Assembly (NCBI GenBank): GCA_036379395.1
Contig: DASVGR010000034.1
Location: 1-30,382, forward strand
Source of the DNA: Oleiagrimonas sp036379395
Lineage (GTDB): Bacteria; Pseudomonadota; Gammaproteobacteria; Xanthomonadales; Rhodanobacteraceae
DNA length: 30,382 nt
Reading direction: 5' to 3'
The notes beneath the pieces were generated by a model. It saw only the letters and a list, made by a program, of their open reading frames with translations. It made no database searches and was not told the DNA's origin. Each line of letters opens with the position of its first letter. Position 1 is the first letter of the stretch. This document shows, in pieces, positions 22,364 through 29,923 of this stretch. Both the position numbers and the translations under genes were made by a program.

Positions 22364-24082
22364 TCAGGTGAGGTCGAGGGTGGATGTGAGGTCGCCGGGT
22401 GCGAAACCGTTGTGTTTGCGCATGGACTGGTCGCGCAGCACGATGCCCGGCAGCGGGTTCAGGCCGAAGCGGCGGTTGAGGAAGCGCTGGATCGAGCCGG
22501 TGTCGAAAACCGTGTGCTCGACGTGGCCCTTCTTGGCGTGCGGCGAAATCACCAGCGCCGGGATGCGCGTGCCCGGCCCCCAGCGGTCGGCCTTGGGCGG
22601 GGCGACGTGGTCCCACCAGCCGCCGTTTTCGTCGGTGGTGATGATGACCATGGTGTGCGCCCAGTCCGGCCCCTGGCGGATGGCTTCAACGACGTGGCGC
22701 ACGTGGGTGTCGCCGAGGGTCAGGTCCGAATAGCCGGCGTGCATGTTGAGCGTGCCCTGCGGCTTGTAGAACGCCACTTCGGGCAGGCGCCCGGCGGCGA
22801 TGTCGGCGATGAAGCGGTTGGTGGCGGCCGTGTTGCCGACGCCGCCATCGCGCAGGTGCTGCGCGCGGGCGGGCGTGCCGGGGGCGAACTGCTTGAAGTA
22901 GTTCAGTGGCTGGTGGTGCGGCTGGAAGTTGGGGCTTTCGGGAAACTTGTCGCTGATGCCGTGGTAGCCCTTGCCGTCCAGCGCCATTTGCCAGGCGCCG
23001 CCGTACCATGCCCACGACACGCCCTTGGCTGACAGCGTGTCGCCGATGGTGGCGTGGCTTTGCGGCGGCAGGATGTAGCTTTTGGACCAGTCGGCCAAGG
23101 TGGGGTCGGTCTTGCTGCGGTTGAAGCTGGGCGCGTAGGGCGGACCGAACGTGTTGACGGCGTAGAAGTCGGGCGTGAGGTTGTCTTGCGAGGCGAATTT
23201 GGGCTTGCCGTCCATGGCGCTGGCCGGCGAATGGGGATCCAGTTTCAGGCGCGTGCCGGCCGGGTCGTCGCCTTCGACGACGGCGATGTGGTGCTTGGCG
23301 GGGCTGTGCGTGGCGTCGGGGTAAAACGGTGGCCGCGCCGTCACCAGGTATTGGTGGTTCAGGAACGAACCGCCGAAGGCGCCCATGAAAAAGTTGTCGC
23401 ACAGCGTGAATTCGCGCGCCAGCTGCCACAGGTGAAAGTTTTGCGCGGTGTCGGCGTAGCGCCCCATTGGCAGCGCGCCGTGGTTGCCCCAGGCCACGAA
23501 CATATCGTTCTTGCCGCCGTTGATCTGCATCTGGTTGCGGTAGAACTCGTGGATGGGGCTGGCGGTGACGAGGTTGTGCGGCAGCGGCGCGCCGTCGGGC
23601 GTGTGCAATTGCCAGGGGCTGTTGGGCAGGCCGGTGATGGCGTCCTCGCCGATCTGCCAGGTCTTGCCTTTCACGGTTTGCTTGTGCGGCACCATGCCGT
23701 GCCAGATTTTGGGCAGGGTCTTGAGCACGCTGCCGTCGCGGTCGCGTTGCAGCAGGCGTGCGGCGGGTACCTTGGACAGCGGATCGGCCAGGCCGGGGAA
23801 GTCGGCAAACAGATTGTTGAACGCGCGGTTTTCCAGATAGATCACCACCACTTTGCGGATCTTGTCGCGCAGGGCGGCGTCGATGGCGGCGCTGGCGGCC
23901 GTACTGGCCGTCTTGCCGGCGGCAGAGGCCGTGGCCGCGCCGGTATCCGATGTGCCCGAGGCGCAACCGGCCAGTGTCAGGGCCGCGCCGGCCACGGCCA
24001 TCTGACCCAGCACGCGGCGGCGCGCGGGGTTGTCGGGCTGTTCGTCGGACGGTGGATCGGCGGGTTTGCGGGTATCGCTCAT
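22364..24082 (-). CDS. Tat-exported AcpA/phospholipase C-family phosphoesterase lipoprotein
   Basis: A 572-residue phosphoesterase of the family that includes Francisella AcpA and bacterial non-specific phospholipase C. The N-terminus holds a twin-arginine motif (RRRVLGQMAV, residues 21-30) and a lipobox LAGC with Cys40, so Tat export followed by lipidation is predicted. Catalytic features: VVIYLENRAFNNLF (metal ligands Glu-Asn), GGSFLNHQYLVTA (region of the nucleophile Ser), TTDENGGWWDHVAPP (Asp-Glu and Asp-His ligands) and GTRIPALVISPHAKKGHVEHT. The ATG at 24082 with GGAG upstream is preferred to an ATG 20 codons earlier, since it places RRR correctly. The substrate (phosphomonoester or phospholipid) cannot be read from sequence. 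The likely role is phosphate or phospholipid scavenging at the cell surface. Confidence 0.9.
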   Translation of the reverse strand: MSDTRKPADPPSDEQPDNPARRRVLGQMAVAGAALTLAGCASGTSDTGAATASAAGKTASTAASAAIDAALRDKIRKVVVIYLENRAFNNLFADFPGLADPLSKVPAARLLQRDRDGSVLKTLPKIWHGMVPHKQTVKGKTWQIGEDAITGLPNSPWQLHTPDGAPLPHNLVTASPIHEFYRNQMQINGGKNDMFVAWGNHGALPMGRYADTAQNFHLWQLAREFTLCDNFFMGAFGGSFLNHQYLVTARPPFYPDATHSPAKHHIAVVEGDDPAGTRLKLDPHSPASAMDGKPKFASQDNLTPDFYAVNTFGPPYAPSFNRSKTDPTLADWSKSYILPPQSHATIGDTLSAKGVSWAWYGGAWQMALDGKGYHGISDKFPESPNFQPHHQPLNYFKQFAPGTPARAQHLRDGGVGNTAATNRFIADIAAGRLPEVAFYKPQGTLNMHAGYSDLTLGDTHVRHVVEAIRQGPDWAHTMVIITTDENGGWWDHVAPPKADRWGPGTRIPALVISPHAKKGHVEHTVFDTGSIQRFLNRRFGLNPLPGIVLRDQSMRKHNGFAPGDLTSTLDLT

Positions 24083-24258
24083 GGCTGGCGCTCCGGATTC
24101 AGATGGCTGGGGCAACGTAGCATTAAACGGCGGTGAAGCCATCAGCCCTACCTTGCCGTGATGCCGGATGGTGGCTGAACGCGTTGGGCGCGGGCGTGGA
24201 CACCCAGGCGGACCGGCGCTGCTATCCTCGTCGCCACCATTGCGATGTCTTTACTTCC

Positions 24259-24936
24259 GTGATCCTGTTCGACCGCGTCAGCAAGCATTACGCCACAGGC
24301 CAGCAAGCGCTTTCCGAGGTGTCCTTCGAGGTTGCCGCGGGCGAGATGGTGTTTGTCACCGGCCATTCCGGCGCCGGCAAGAGCACGTTGCTGAAGTTGC
24401 TGGCGTTGATGGAGCGGCCCACGCGCGGGCGCGTCGTGCTGGATGGCAAGGATCTGGGCGGCATCCGCCGTGGCCGCGTACCGTCGCTGCGACGCAAGCT
24501 GGGCATGGTGTTCCAGGACCACCGGTTGCTGATGGACCGCAGCGTTTTCGCCAACGTGGAATTGCCGCTGCTGATCGCCGGCATGGCCCGCGAGGAACGC
24601 GCGCGGCGCGTGCGTGCGGCGTTGCAGAAGGTGGGCTTGCTGGCGCACGAGGCCAAGGCGCCGGTGATGCTGTCCACCGGTGAGCAGCAGCGCGTCGGCA
24701 TTGCGCGCGCCATCGTGGCGCGGCCGGCCGTGCTGATCGCCGACGAGCCGACCGGCAATCTCGATCCGCAGCTGGCGGCGGAAATCATGGGCCTGTTCGC
24801 CGAGTTCGCGCAGGTCGGCACGGCGGTGCTCGTGGCCAGCCACGATTTGCGCCTGATCAAGCAGATGAAGAAGCGCGTCGTGGTGCTCGATCATGGGCAC
24901 ATGGTCGATGACGTGCCGGCGCTGGAGGTGGTGTGA
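24259..24936 (+). CDS. ftsE: Cell division ATP-binding protein FtsE
   Basis: FtsE is the ATPase of the FtsEX complex, which controls septal peptidoglycan hydrolases through EnvC-type partners. It has 225 residues. Walker A GHSGAGKS (35-42), Q-loop GMVFQDHRLL, signature LSTGEQQRVGIARA (the usual LSGGEQ reads LSTGEQ), Walker B VLIADEPTGNLD and switch His in ASHDLRL. The conserved start MILFDRVSKHYATG begins at a GTG (24259). An upstream in-frame extension of 42 codons is rejected as unlike the family. No strong ribosome-binding site is visible. It overlaps ftsX by one base (TGATG). Confidence 0.95.
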   Translation: MILFDRVSKHYATGQQALSEVSFEVAAGEMVFVTGHSGAGKSTLLKLLALMERPTRGRVVLDGKDLGGIRRGRVPSLRRKLGMVFQDHRLLMDRSVFANVELPLLIAGMAREERARRVRAALQKVGLLAHEAKAPVMLSTGEQQRVGIARAIVARPAVLIADEPTGNLDPQLAAEIMGLFAEFAQVGTAVLVASHDLRLIKQMKKRVVVLDHGHMVDDVPALEVV

Positions 24937-25886
24937 TGAATACGTCCGAACGTGCCCGTCGCGACGCCCGGCCGCGCCACTTGTCGCGCTGGGGCGAGCA
25001 GCATCGGTGGGGCCTGGTCGCCAGCATGCAGCGGCTGGCCGCGCGTCCGCTGGGCACCTTGTTCACGGTGCTGGTGATGGGTTTTGCGCTGGCTTTGCCG
25101 CTGGCGTTCTGGCTGGTGCTGGGCAATCTGGAGCAATTGGCCGGCACGCTGGGACGCACGCAGGCGGTCAACGTGTTCATGCAGGTGGATGCGCCGGCGG
25201 CGCGGGCCAAGGCGTTGGCCGACACGCTCGGCAAGCGGCCGGACGTGGCGCGGGTGACCGTCAAGTCGCCCAAACAAGGCATGGCGGAGCTGGCTTCCAT
25301 GCAGGGTTTCGCAAAAGCGCTCGGTGAGCTTGATTACAATCCCTTGCCATATGTGCTGGTGGTCGAACCGCGCGAACATGCGTCCGCGGCGACGGTCCAG
25401 GCACTGGTGAAGGATCTGCGGGCCATGCCGGACGTGGATCAGGTGCAGGATGACGGCGTGTGGCGCGCGCGGCTGGATGCGCTGGTCGATGTCGGACGCC
25501 GGGCCGTGGCGGTGCTGGCGTTGCTGCTGGCGTTGGCGGCGGTGATGGTGGTCGGCAACGGCGTGCGCCTGGACATTCGCGGCCGTGCGGACGAGATTGC
25601 CGTGTTGAAGCTGGTCGGCGCCAGCCATGCGTTCGTGCGCCGGCCGTATTTGTACGCGGGATTGTGGTACGGCCTGGCTGGCGGTTGTGTCGCCAGTTTT
25701 TTGGTTTTGGTCATGGAAGGTGCACTGGCCGGTCCGGTGGGGCGGCTGGTGGCCAGTTACGGCGGCCATCTGGCCGTGGGCGGACTGGCTGGATGGCAAT
25801 TGGCGCTGGCGCCGTTGCTGGCCGCGGCATTGGGCTGGCTGGGCGCGCGCGTGGTCAGCGCACGCTGGCTGCGGCAGGCGGCCTGA
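24936..25886 (+). CDS. ftsX: Cell division protein FtsX
   Basis: This is the membrane partner of FtsE. It has 316 residues with a basic cytoplasmic N-terminus (~45 residues) and a first transmembrane segment (PLGTLFTVLVMGFALALPLAFWLVL). A periplasmic domain of about 100 residues (NVFMQVDAP to VDQVQDD) and three more hydrophobic helices complete the usual four-helix FtsX topology with the FtsX/MacB-type C-terminal permease domain. Conserved VGNGVRLDIRGRADEIAVLKLVGAS matches the family signature. The start is the ATG at 24936, whose A is shared with the ftsE stop (TGATG); GGAGG (24924-24928) seven bases before gives strong coupled initiation. Confidence 0.95.
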   Translation: MNTSERARRDARPRHLSRWGEQHRWGLVASMQRLAARPLGTLFTVLVMGFALALPLAFWLVLGNLEQLAGTLGRTQAVNVFMQVDAPAARAKALADTLGKRPDVARVTVKSPKQGMAELASMQGFAKALGELDYNPLPYVLVVEPREHASAATVQALVKDLRAMPDVDQVQDDGVWRARLDALVDVGRRAVAVLALLLALAAVMVVGNGVRLDIRGRADEIAVLKLVGASHAFVRRPYLYAGLWYGLAGGCVASFLVLVMEGALAGPVGRLVASYGGHLAVGGLAGWQLALAPLLAAALGWLGARVVSARWLRQAA

Positions 25887-26777
25887 ATGGCGAAAGCAAG
25901 CGTGGTTACGGGGCGGACAGAAATCATGGACAACAGCATCAGTCGGCACATCGCCAGCAACGCGCCGCGCGTGATGGTGGTGGATGGTTCCAAGGTGGTG
26001 CGCACGCTCATTTCGCGCGTGCTGCAGTCCGAGCTGGACGGCGTTGAAGTCATCACCTGCGGTTCCGGCGCCGAGGCGCAGGTTGCGTTGCAGGACGACG
26101 TGGTCGATTTCGTCACCATCGCGCTGCGCCTGCCGGACATGGACGGCCTGGAGCTGGCGCGCTACATCCGCGAATACGTGGCGCTGACCTACATGCCGAT
26201 CGTGGTGGTTTCCGGCGACGTGGACGAGCGCCTGCGCGCACGGGCGCTGGGCGACGATGTGACCGACTATTTCGACAAGTCGCTGGGGTTTTCCGCGCTG
26301 GCCGCGTTCATCCGCGGCTACGTGCGTCCGGAAAGCGTGGCCGAGGGCACCGTGCTGTACGTCGAGGACAGCCGCGTGGTCGCGCTGGCCACGCGCCGCA
26401 TGCTGGAAAAATACGGCCTGACGGTGTTGCACGTGGTCAGCGTGGAAGATGCGCTGGCGGTGCTGGAAACCGCGCGTGCGCAGGGGCAGATCGGTGCCGA
26501 TGCCGTGTTGACCGATGTCACGCTGAAGGGCGAGCTGACCGGCGCCGACCTGCTGCAGCGCATCCGTGGCGAGTTCGGTTACTCCAAGGGCCGGCTGCCG
26601 GCGCTGGTCATGACCGGCGACGACAATCCCGACAAGCAGGCCGCGCTGATCCGCGCCGGCGCCAACGACCTGGTGGAAAAGCCGGTCGAGGAGCGCCTGC
26701 TGGTCACCAAGCTGCTGTTCCAGCTGCGCGTGGCGCAGCAGTTGCACGAGCAAGCCGGTTTGCCCGCGCACGGCTGA
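25887..26777 (+). CDS. Double-receiver response regulator with degenerate first REC domain
   Basis: A 296-residue protein made of two CheY-like receiver domains and no DNA-binding, GGDEF, EAL or HD output domain. REC1 (about 28-147) keeps the switch Ser109 and Lys131, but the phospho-acceptor aspartate is replaced by Ala79 (sequence IALRLPDMDG) and the acidic pair reads VDG, so it should not be phosphorylated normally. REC2 (about 155-283) has the acidic pair Glu160-Asp161, Asp210 (LTDVTL), Thr243 and Lys265 and looks functional. The ATG at 25887 touches the ftsX stop, suggesting an operon with ftsEX; a second ATG at 25926 (MDNSISR) is an alternative start. No cognate histidine kinase is in the window. 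Its function is unknown; a single-step signalling or adaptor role is an inference. Confidence 0.88.
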   Translation: MAKASVVTGRTEIMDNSISRHIASNAPRVMVVDGSKVVRTLISRVLQSELDGVEVITCGSGAEAQVALQDDVVDFVTIALRLPDMDGLELARYIREYVALTYMPIVVVSGDVDERLRARALGDDVTDYFDKSLGFSALAAFIRGYVRPESVAEGTVLYVEDSRVVALATRRMLEKYGLTVLHVVSVEDALAVLETARAQGQIGADAVLTDVTLKGELTGADLLQRIRGEFGYSKGRLPALVMTGDDNPDKQAALIRAGANDLVEKPVEERLLVTKLLFQLRVAQQLHEQAGLPAHG

Positions 26778-26858
26778 GCATGTGACGACGGTCATGTATG
26801 GCCGGCGCGTGTCCTTGGTTATGATGCCTCATCGCTACGGTGACGCATTGCCAGGGCC

Positions 26859-27569
26859 ATGGGTGAAGATCGACTGCAAATGGAAGCCTCGTGGAAAGCG
26901 CGTCTGGGCAGCTATTTCGAGCGCCCGGACATGCAGGCCCTGCGCGCTTTTCTGGTAGCCGAGAAACAGGCCGGCAAGCAGATCTATCCGCCCGGCCGGC
27001 AGATTTTCGCGGCTTTTGAACACACGCCGTTCGACGCCGTCAAAGTGGTGATCCTGGGCCAGGACCCGTATCACGGTCCGGGCCAGGCGCACGGCTTGTG
27101 CTTTTCGGTGCGGCCGGGCGTGATGGTGCCGCCGTCGCTGGACAACATTTTCAAGGAAATCCAGCGTGACCTTGGTCTGGCGCGGCCCGACCACGGCTGC
27201 CTGACGCCGTGGGCCGCGCGTGGCGTGCTGCTGCTCAACAGCGTGCTGACCGTCGAACGCGGCCAGGCCGGCGCGCATCGCGGCAAGGGCTGGGAGGGTT
27301 TTACCGATGCCGCCATCGACTGCCTCAACCGCGAGCGCGAGGGGCTGGTGTTTCTGCTCTGGGGCAGCTACGCGCAGGCCAAGGGACGGCTGGTCGACGA
27401 GCACCGCCACAAGGTGCTGCGCGCGCCGCATCCGTCGCCGTTGTCGGCCCATCGCGGCTTCATGGGATGCGGGCATTTCTCGCTTGCCAATCAATATCTT
27501 GAGTCACGCGGCGTGGCGCCGGTGGATTGGTCGTTGCCGCCGCGTGAACAATTGCCGGCAGGGACTTGA
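26859..27569 (+). CDS. ung: Uracil-DNA glycosylase
   Basis: Ung removes uracil from DNA to start base-excision repair. It has 236 residues, family 1. Catalytic water-activating motif GQDPYHGPGQAHGLCFSV (from residue 67, Asp69), VPPSLDNIFKEI, LLLNSVLTVERG, and the minor-groove loop HPSPLSAHRGFMGCGHFSLAN with catalytic His. The ATG at 26859 (MGEDRLQMEASWK) is used; a second ATG at 26880 is an alternative. It follows the response regulator by 81 bases, which contain a TATGAT-like -10 (26820-26825), and precedes rpoH. Confidence 0.97.
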   Translation: MGEDRLQMEASWKARLGSYFERPDMQALRAFLVAEKQAGKQIYPPGRQIFAAFEHTPFDAVKVVILGQDPYHGPGQAHGLCFSVRPGVMVPPSLDNIFKEIQRDLGLARPDHGCLTPWAARGVLLLNSVLTVERGQAGAHRGKGWEGFTDAAIDCLNREREGLVFLLWGSYAQAKGRLVDEHRHKVLRAPHPSPLSAHRGFMGCGHFSLANQYLESRGVAPVDWSLPPREQLPAGT

Positions 27570-27651
27570 AAGCTGAACGTCATGCCGCCACAGAGGATGC
27601 AGGGGTGCCGGTCGAGCTTGATTTGCTGTACTATGCAGTTCAGTTGATTGG

Positions 27652-27676
27652 CTGAAAGGGTTCCCGGAACTTTCAG
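27652..27676 (+). repeat. Inverted repeat in the rpoH leader
   Basis: CTGAAAG-GG-TTCC-C-GGAA-CTTTCAG is an inverted repeat with eleven paired positions and a two-base bulge, 83 bases after the ung stop. Its right arm includes the putative sigma-E -35 (GGAACTT). No T-tract follows, so it is a poor terminator for ung. It could be an operator for another regulator or an mRNA 3'-end hairpin. Confidence 0.6.
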
Positions 27677-27693
27677 TGTCGTTAGCACTCCAA
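27666..27693 (+). promoter_or_regulatory. Candidate sigma-E (RpoE)-type promoter of rpoH
   Basis: GGAACTT (27666-27672) is followed after 16 bases by TCCAA (27689-27693), close to the sigma-E consensus GGAACTT-N15/16-TCNAA. A start site would fall near 27700, inside the CIRCE element, leaving a leader of about 38 bases. In E. coli one rpoH promoter is sigma-E dependent, which is the precedent. No equally good sigma-70 promoter is visible; TACTAT at 27629 is a weak alternative -10. Confidence 0.5.
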
Positions 27694-27708
27694 GCATTCG
27701 AGTGCTAA
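27682..27708 (+). promoter_or_regulatory. Perfect CIRCE operator (HrcA binding site) upstream of rpoH
   Basis: TTAGCACTC-N9-GAGTGCTAA matches the CIRCE consensus at all 18 arm positions with the canonical nine-base spacer (CAAGCATTC). It ends 29 bases before the rpoH ATG. CIRCE is the operator of the repressor HrcA, normally found in front of groESL and hrcA-dnaK operons. Its placement here predicts direct repression of the heat-shock sigma gene by HrcA; hrcA itself is not in the window. Confidence 0.95.
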
Positions 27709-27737
27709 CCTGTTGTTCTTCTAGTGAGGTTTTCCAC

Positions 27738-28598
<861 letters not shown>

Positions 28599-28623
28599 TC
28601 CATCCCTTGACCCGACGTCAGCC

Positions 28624-28653
28624 GACGGCTCCCTTGCGGAGCCGTCGTTGTCT
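28624..28653 (+). terminator. Intrinsic terminator after rpoH
   Basis: GACGGCTCC and GGAGCCGTC form a perfect nine-pair stem around CTTGC, followed by GTTGTCT. The T-tract is modest. It lies in the 66-base convergent gap between rpoH and the LacI-family gene and could act in both directions, although no good T-run is seen on the minus strand. Confidence 0.7.
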
Positions 28654-28664
28654 GGGGGCGCGTT

Positions 28665-29699
28665 TCAGGCGCGCTGACGCTGTGTCGAGGCGCGCACGAT
28701 CAGCTCGATCGGCAGCGTGATGGAGTCGACCGGGTTGCCGTCGATGAGGTTGAGCAGCCGCTCGACCAGCACGTTGCCGGCGCGCGTGGTGTCCTGGCGC
28801 GCCGTGGTCAATGGCGTGTGCGCGTATGCGGCCATCGGCACGTCGTCGAAACCGGCCACGGCCACGTCATGGGGAACGGTGAGCCCGGTCTCGTTCAGTG
28901 CGCGCATGGCGCCGAGCGCGATGAGGTCGCTGGCGCCGAACACGGCGTCGAACGGCACCTTGCGCTCAAGCAACGAGCACAGGGCGTCGTGGCCGGATTG
29001 CTGCGTGCTTTGCGCGTCCACCTGCAAGCTTGCGTCCACCGGCAGGCCGGCGTCGCGCAGCGCGTCGACGTAACCCTGATAACGGGCGTAGAACTCGGGG
29101 TAGTGCCGACTGGCGCCACCCAGAAACGCGATGCGCCTGCAGCCCTGGTCCAACAGGTGGCGGGTGACCGCCTGGCCGCCGCCGATGTTGTCGCAGCCGA
29201 CGGAAATGTCGAACTGGTCGGGCAGCGTCGCGCCCCAGCGCACGAAATGCGTGCCCTGGTCGAGCAGGTTGCGCGTGCGGTCGCGGTAGGCGAGGTAGTC
29301 GCCGTAGCCGAGCAGGATGATGCCGTCGGCCTTGTGGCTGTCGGCGTAATCGGCGTGCCAGTCGTCGGAGGCCTGCTGGAACGAAATCAGGAGGTCGTAG
29401 CCGCGTTGCGCGCAGGCACGCGTGATCGAGCCCAGCATGGCGACGAAAAACGGGTTGATGTGTGATTCGTCGGCGGTCGGGTCCTCGAAGAACAGCAGCG
29501 CCAGCGTGCCGGATTTTTGCGTGCGCAGGCTGGAGGCGTTCTTGTCGACCTTGTAGTTGAGCTCGCGCGCGACGGCCTGCACCTTGCGCCGCGTTTCCTC
29601 GCTGACCAGCGGGCTGTCACGCAGCGCGCGCGACACCGTGGCCTGCGAAAAGCCGGTCAGGTAGGCGATGTCGATGGAAGTGGGCTTGCCTTTGCTCAT
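28665..29699 (-). CDS. LacI/GalR-family transcriptional regulator
   Basis: A 344-residue sugar-type repressor. An N-terminal helix-turn-helix (IAYLTGFSQATVSRALRDSPLVSEETRRKV) and the hinge helix region ARELNYKVDKNASSLRTQKSGTLALLF are followed by a periplasmic-binding-protein-like effector domain (DGIILLGYGDY, GCRRIAFLGG, VFGASDLIALGAMRALNETGLTVPHDVAVAGFDDVPMAAYAHTPLTTARQD). The ATG at 29699 (MSKGKPTSIDIAYLTG) is preferred to a start 25 codons upstream that would be Ala/Pro/Arg-rich. It is isolated, with no adjacent sugar transport or catabolic genes. Its inducer and targets are therefore unknown, and it may act on distant operons or only on itself. Confidence 0.93.
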   Translation of the reverse strand: MSKGKPTSIDIAYLTGFSQATVSRALRDSPLVSEETRRKVQAVARELNYKVDKNASSLRTQKSGTLALLFFEDPTADESHINPFFVAMLGSITRACAQRGYDLLISFQQASDDWHADYADSHKADGIILLGYGDYLAYRDRTRNLLDQGTHFVRWGATLPDQFDISVGCDNIGGGQAVTRHLLDQGCRRIAFLGGASRHYPEFYARYQGYVDALRDAGLPVDASLQVDAQSTQQSGHDALCSLLERKVPFDAVFGASDLIALGAMRALNETGLTVPHDVAVAGFDDVPMAAYAHTPLTTARQDTTRAGNVLVERLLNLIDGNPVDSITLPIELIVRASTQRQRA

Positions 29700-29798
29700 G
29701 GCGCCGCGTCGCGAAGGGGCTGCGGGCAATGTAGCGGCGCGGCCCGGCGCAGGCAAACGGTTCTCGGCAGCCAACCGATGTGGTTGGCTGGATGGCTT

Positions 29799-29878
29799 TT
29801 GTGGGAGCCTGCTTGCGGGCGAAGGGATTTTGCTTCAGACCGGCATCGGGCCATCGCGCGCAGGTGCGCTCCCGCAGG
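29799..29878 (+). repeat. Single REP pair between lacI-type gene and gshA
   Basis: TGTGGGAGCCTGCTTGCGGGCGAAGG, linker ACCGGCATCGGGCCATCG and inverted mate CGCGCAGGTGCGCTCCCGCAGG follow the same layout as the units at 20921-21204 and 22265-22343, with several substitutions in the head stem. It fills much of the 224-base gap between two minus-strand genes, downstream of gshA. Confidence 0.82.
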
Positions 29879-29923
29879 CAGTTGGAGCATAGTCTTGCGC
29901 GCGTGGGCGGGGCCTGCGCCGGA

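Noticed and set aside
27648..27737. Upstream extension of rpoH by 30 codons
   Set aside because: It covers the CIRCE element and promoter, and the family-typical start with a ribosome-binding site is at 27738.
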